Below are positions 4,691-5,582 of a DNA stretch of 5,582 nucleotides, piece by piece. The stretch's first letter is position 1, and the number at the start of each line of letters is the position of its first letter. The position numbers and the translations under genes are program-made. The DNA comes from Actinomycetes bacterium (lineage in GTDB: Bacteria; Actinomycetota; Coriobacteriia; WRKU01; WQUG01): assembly GCA_031268615.1 (NCBI GenBank), contig JAIRWZ010000120.1:1-5582 (forward strand). Direction: 5' to 3'. The notes under the pieces were generated by a model. The model searched no databases, had not been told where the DNA came from, and saw nothing but the letters and a program-made list of their open reading frames with translations.

Positions 4691-5582
4691 ATGAGAAGGA
4701 TGTTTTTTCATAGTCGCAAAATCATGAGCCTGCTGTTAGCGGGGGTTTTGGTAGCGACACTACTGCCGGGAGCTTGGCTCACTGCGGGAGCGCAAGACGA
4801 AAGCCCCGCAACGCTAAACCTGGTGGGCGCTCACAGTCTGTGGAAGTATGAGGACAGCAATACCGATTTGTTCGGGGAAGCGACGAGCGATTTTCGCGCC
4901 AAGTCTTTTGACGACAGCGCCTGGGCGCAGGCAGCCGCGCCTCTGGGCTACCCGGCAGGAGAAAGTGACAACGGCGCTTTTGGCGCCATAGCGCCTGGCA
5001 GCGTGATGGCAAATCAGGGTAACCCCAATGCCTATATCACCTATTACCTGCGCACGAGCTTTAGTTTGACGGATTTGGCAGGAGTTGAGACACTGTCGGC
5101 GCTCTCCAGTTTCGATGACGGTTATGTTCTCTACCTCAATGGGCACGAGATTGACCGCAAGAACATGCCGACAGGTGACGTGGGGCATACGACCGTTGCG
5201 CCTCTGGTGTTTGAGGCCAAAGAGGGCGCTGCCCATGAGCAAGTCACCGACCTCAGCGCGTTTCGCCAGTATCTGGTGCGGGGAACCAATGTGTTAGCGG
5301 TTGACCTGCATAATCGCGACAACACGTCTTCCGACATCTATTTCGGACTGGAACTGACCGCCACCTATGACGCAAGCGAAACCAGTGAAGCGGACAAGAC
5401 CCCGAAGCAGATAAACGTACATGTGGGCGACGATGCTGCGCATACGGCGAATTTCACCTACACAACGGTTGGCTCTGTGGCGACCAAAGCAGTGCTAGTC
5501 AAAAAGGGGACAAGCAACAAACTCACCTTTACCGGAGAAAACTCCGTGGGCGCCTCCAGCAAGTATTTCCATAAGCTGACGG
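4691..5582 (+). CDS. Secreted protein with galactose-binding-like domain and purple acid phosphatase N-terminal-type domain (5' part)
   Basis: Incomplete: 297 codons are visible and no stop occurs before the window ends. Residues 1-34 form a signal peptide (MRRMFFHSRK, core 12-30, likely cut TAGA|Q). Residues about 40-226 look like a galactose-binding-like beta-sandwich, with SLWKYED, then SFDDSAWAQAAAPLGYP, YYLRTSF, FDDGYVLYLNGHEIDRKNMP, GTNVLAVDLHN and DIYFGLEL. This module is common in secreted bacterial hydrolases, including phosphoesterases. Residues from about 236 (TPKQINVHVGDDAAHTANFTYTT...AVLVKKG) match the Fn3-like N-terminal domain of purple acid phosphatases. The catalytic metallophosphoesterase domain, with its metal ligands, would lie beyond the edge and is not seen, so activity is inferred. 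It is the last visible gene of the A-B cluster, consistent with phosphate acquisition at the cell surface. Confidence 0.75.
   Translation, partial: MRRMFFHSRKIMSLLLAGVLVATLLPGAWLTAGAQDESPATLNLVGAHSLWKYEDSNTDLFGEATSDFRAKSFDDSAWAQAAAPLGYPAGESDNGAFGAIAPGSVMANQGNPNAYITYYLRTSFSLTDLAGVETLSALSSFDDGYVLYLNGHEIDRKNMPTGDVGHTTVAPLVFEAKEGAAHEQVTDLSAFRQYLVRGTNVLAVDLHNRDNTSSDIYFGLELTATYDASETSEADKTPKQINVHVGDDAAHTANFTYTTVGSVATKAVLVKKGTSNKLTFTGENSVGASSKYFHKLT

Noticed and set aside
4814..5242. 142-codon minus-strand frame opposite the phosphatase-like gene
   Set aside because: The + strand here encodes a continuous signal peptide and recognisable beta domains. The reverse translation shows no domain or start signal.

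Overview
The window looks like a bacterial chromosome segment with moderately high GC. Five protein genes lie on the + strand. Four are complete and the fifth runs off the right edge. No gene is supported on the - strand. The source cannot be fixed from the sequence. Exported proteins held by a C-terminal membrane helix with a basic tail, without lipoprotein or outer-membrane signals, fit a monoderm (possibly Coriobacteriia-like actinobacterial) host. This is a weak inference, and the dispersed repeat at 1233-1314 is of a kind known from many phyla.

Left part (1-1173): a PLP-dependent low-specificity L-threonine aldolase, most likely starting at 121. The next 185 bp carry two 20-bp tandem repeats, a MITE/REP-like element made of two facing hairpin copies, and a perfect 7+7 bp inverted repeat just upstream of the next gene.

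Middle (1359-2641): a DUF554 membrane protein and a small multi-pass membrane protein with a Cys/His metal-binding-like N-terminus. They overlap by 16 bp and are probably translationally coupled.

Right part (2642-5582): a 295-bp intergenic region contains four hexamers at an exact 11-bp period, resembling a PHO box. Three tightly packed genes for exported proteins follow. Two are paralogous membrane-anchored proteins with a cohesin/carbohydrate-binding-fold-like domain, overlapping by 8 bp. The third is the N-terminal part of a secreted protein with a galactose-binding-like beta-sandwich and then a purple-acid-phosphatase N-terminal-type domain. My reading is a phosphate-starvation operon for an extracellular phosphoesterase plus two surface proteins that may hold it or its substrate. 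The PHO box, the cohesin-like assignment and the docking idea are hypotheses. The presence of paralogous anchored domains, the gene order and the hexamer periodicity are directly visible.
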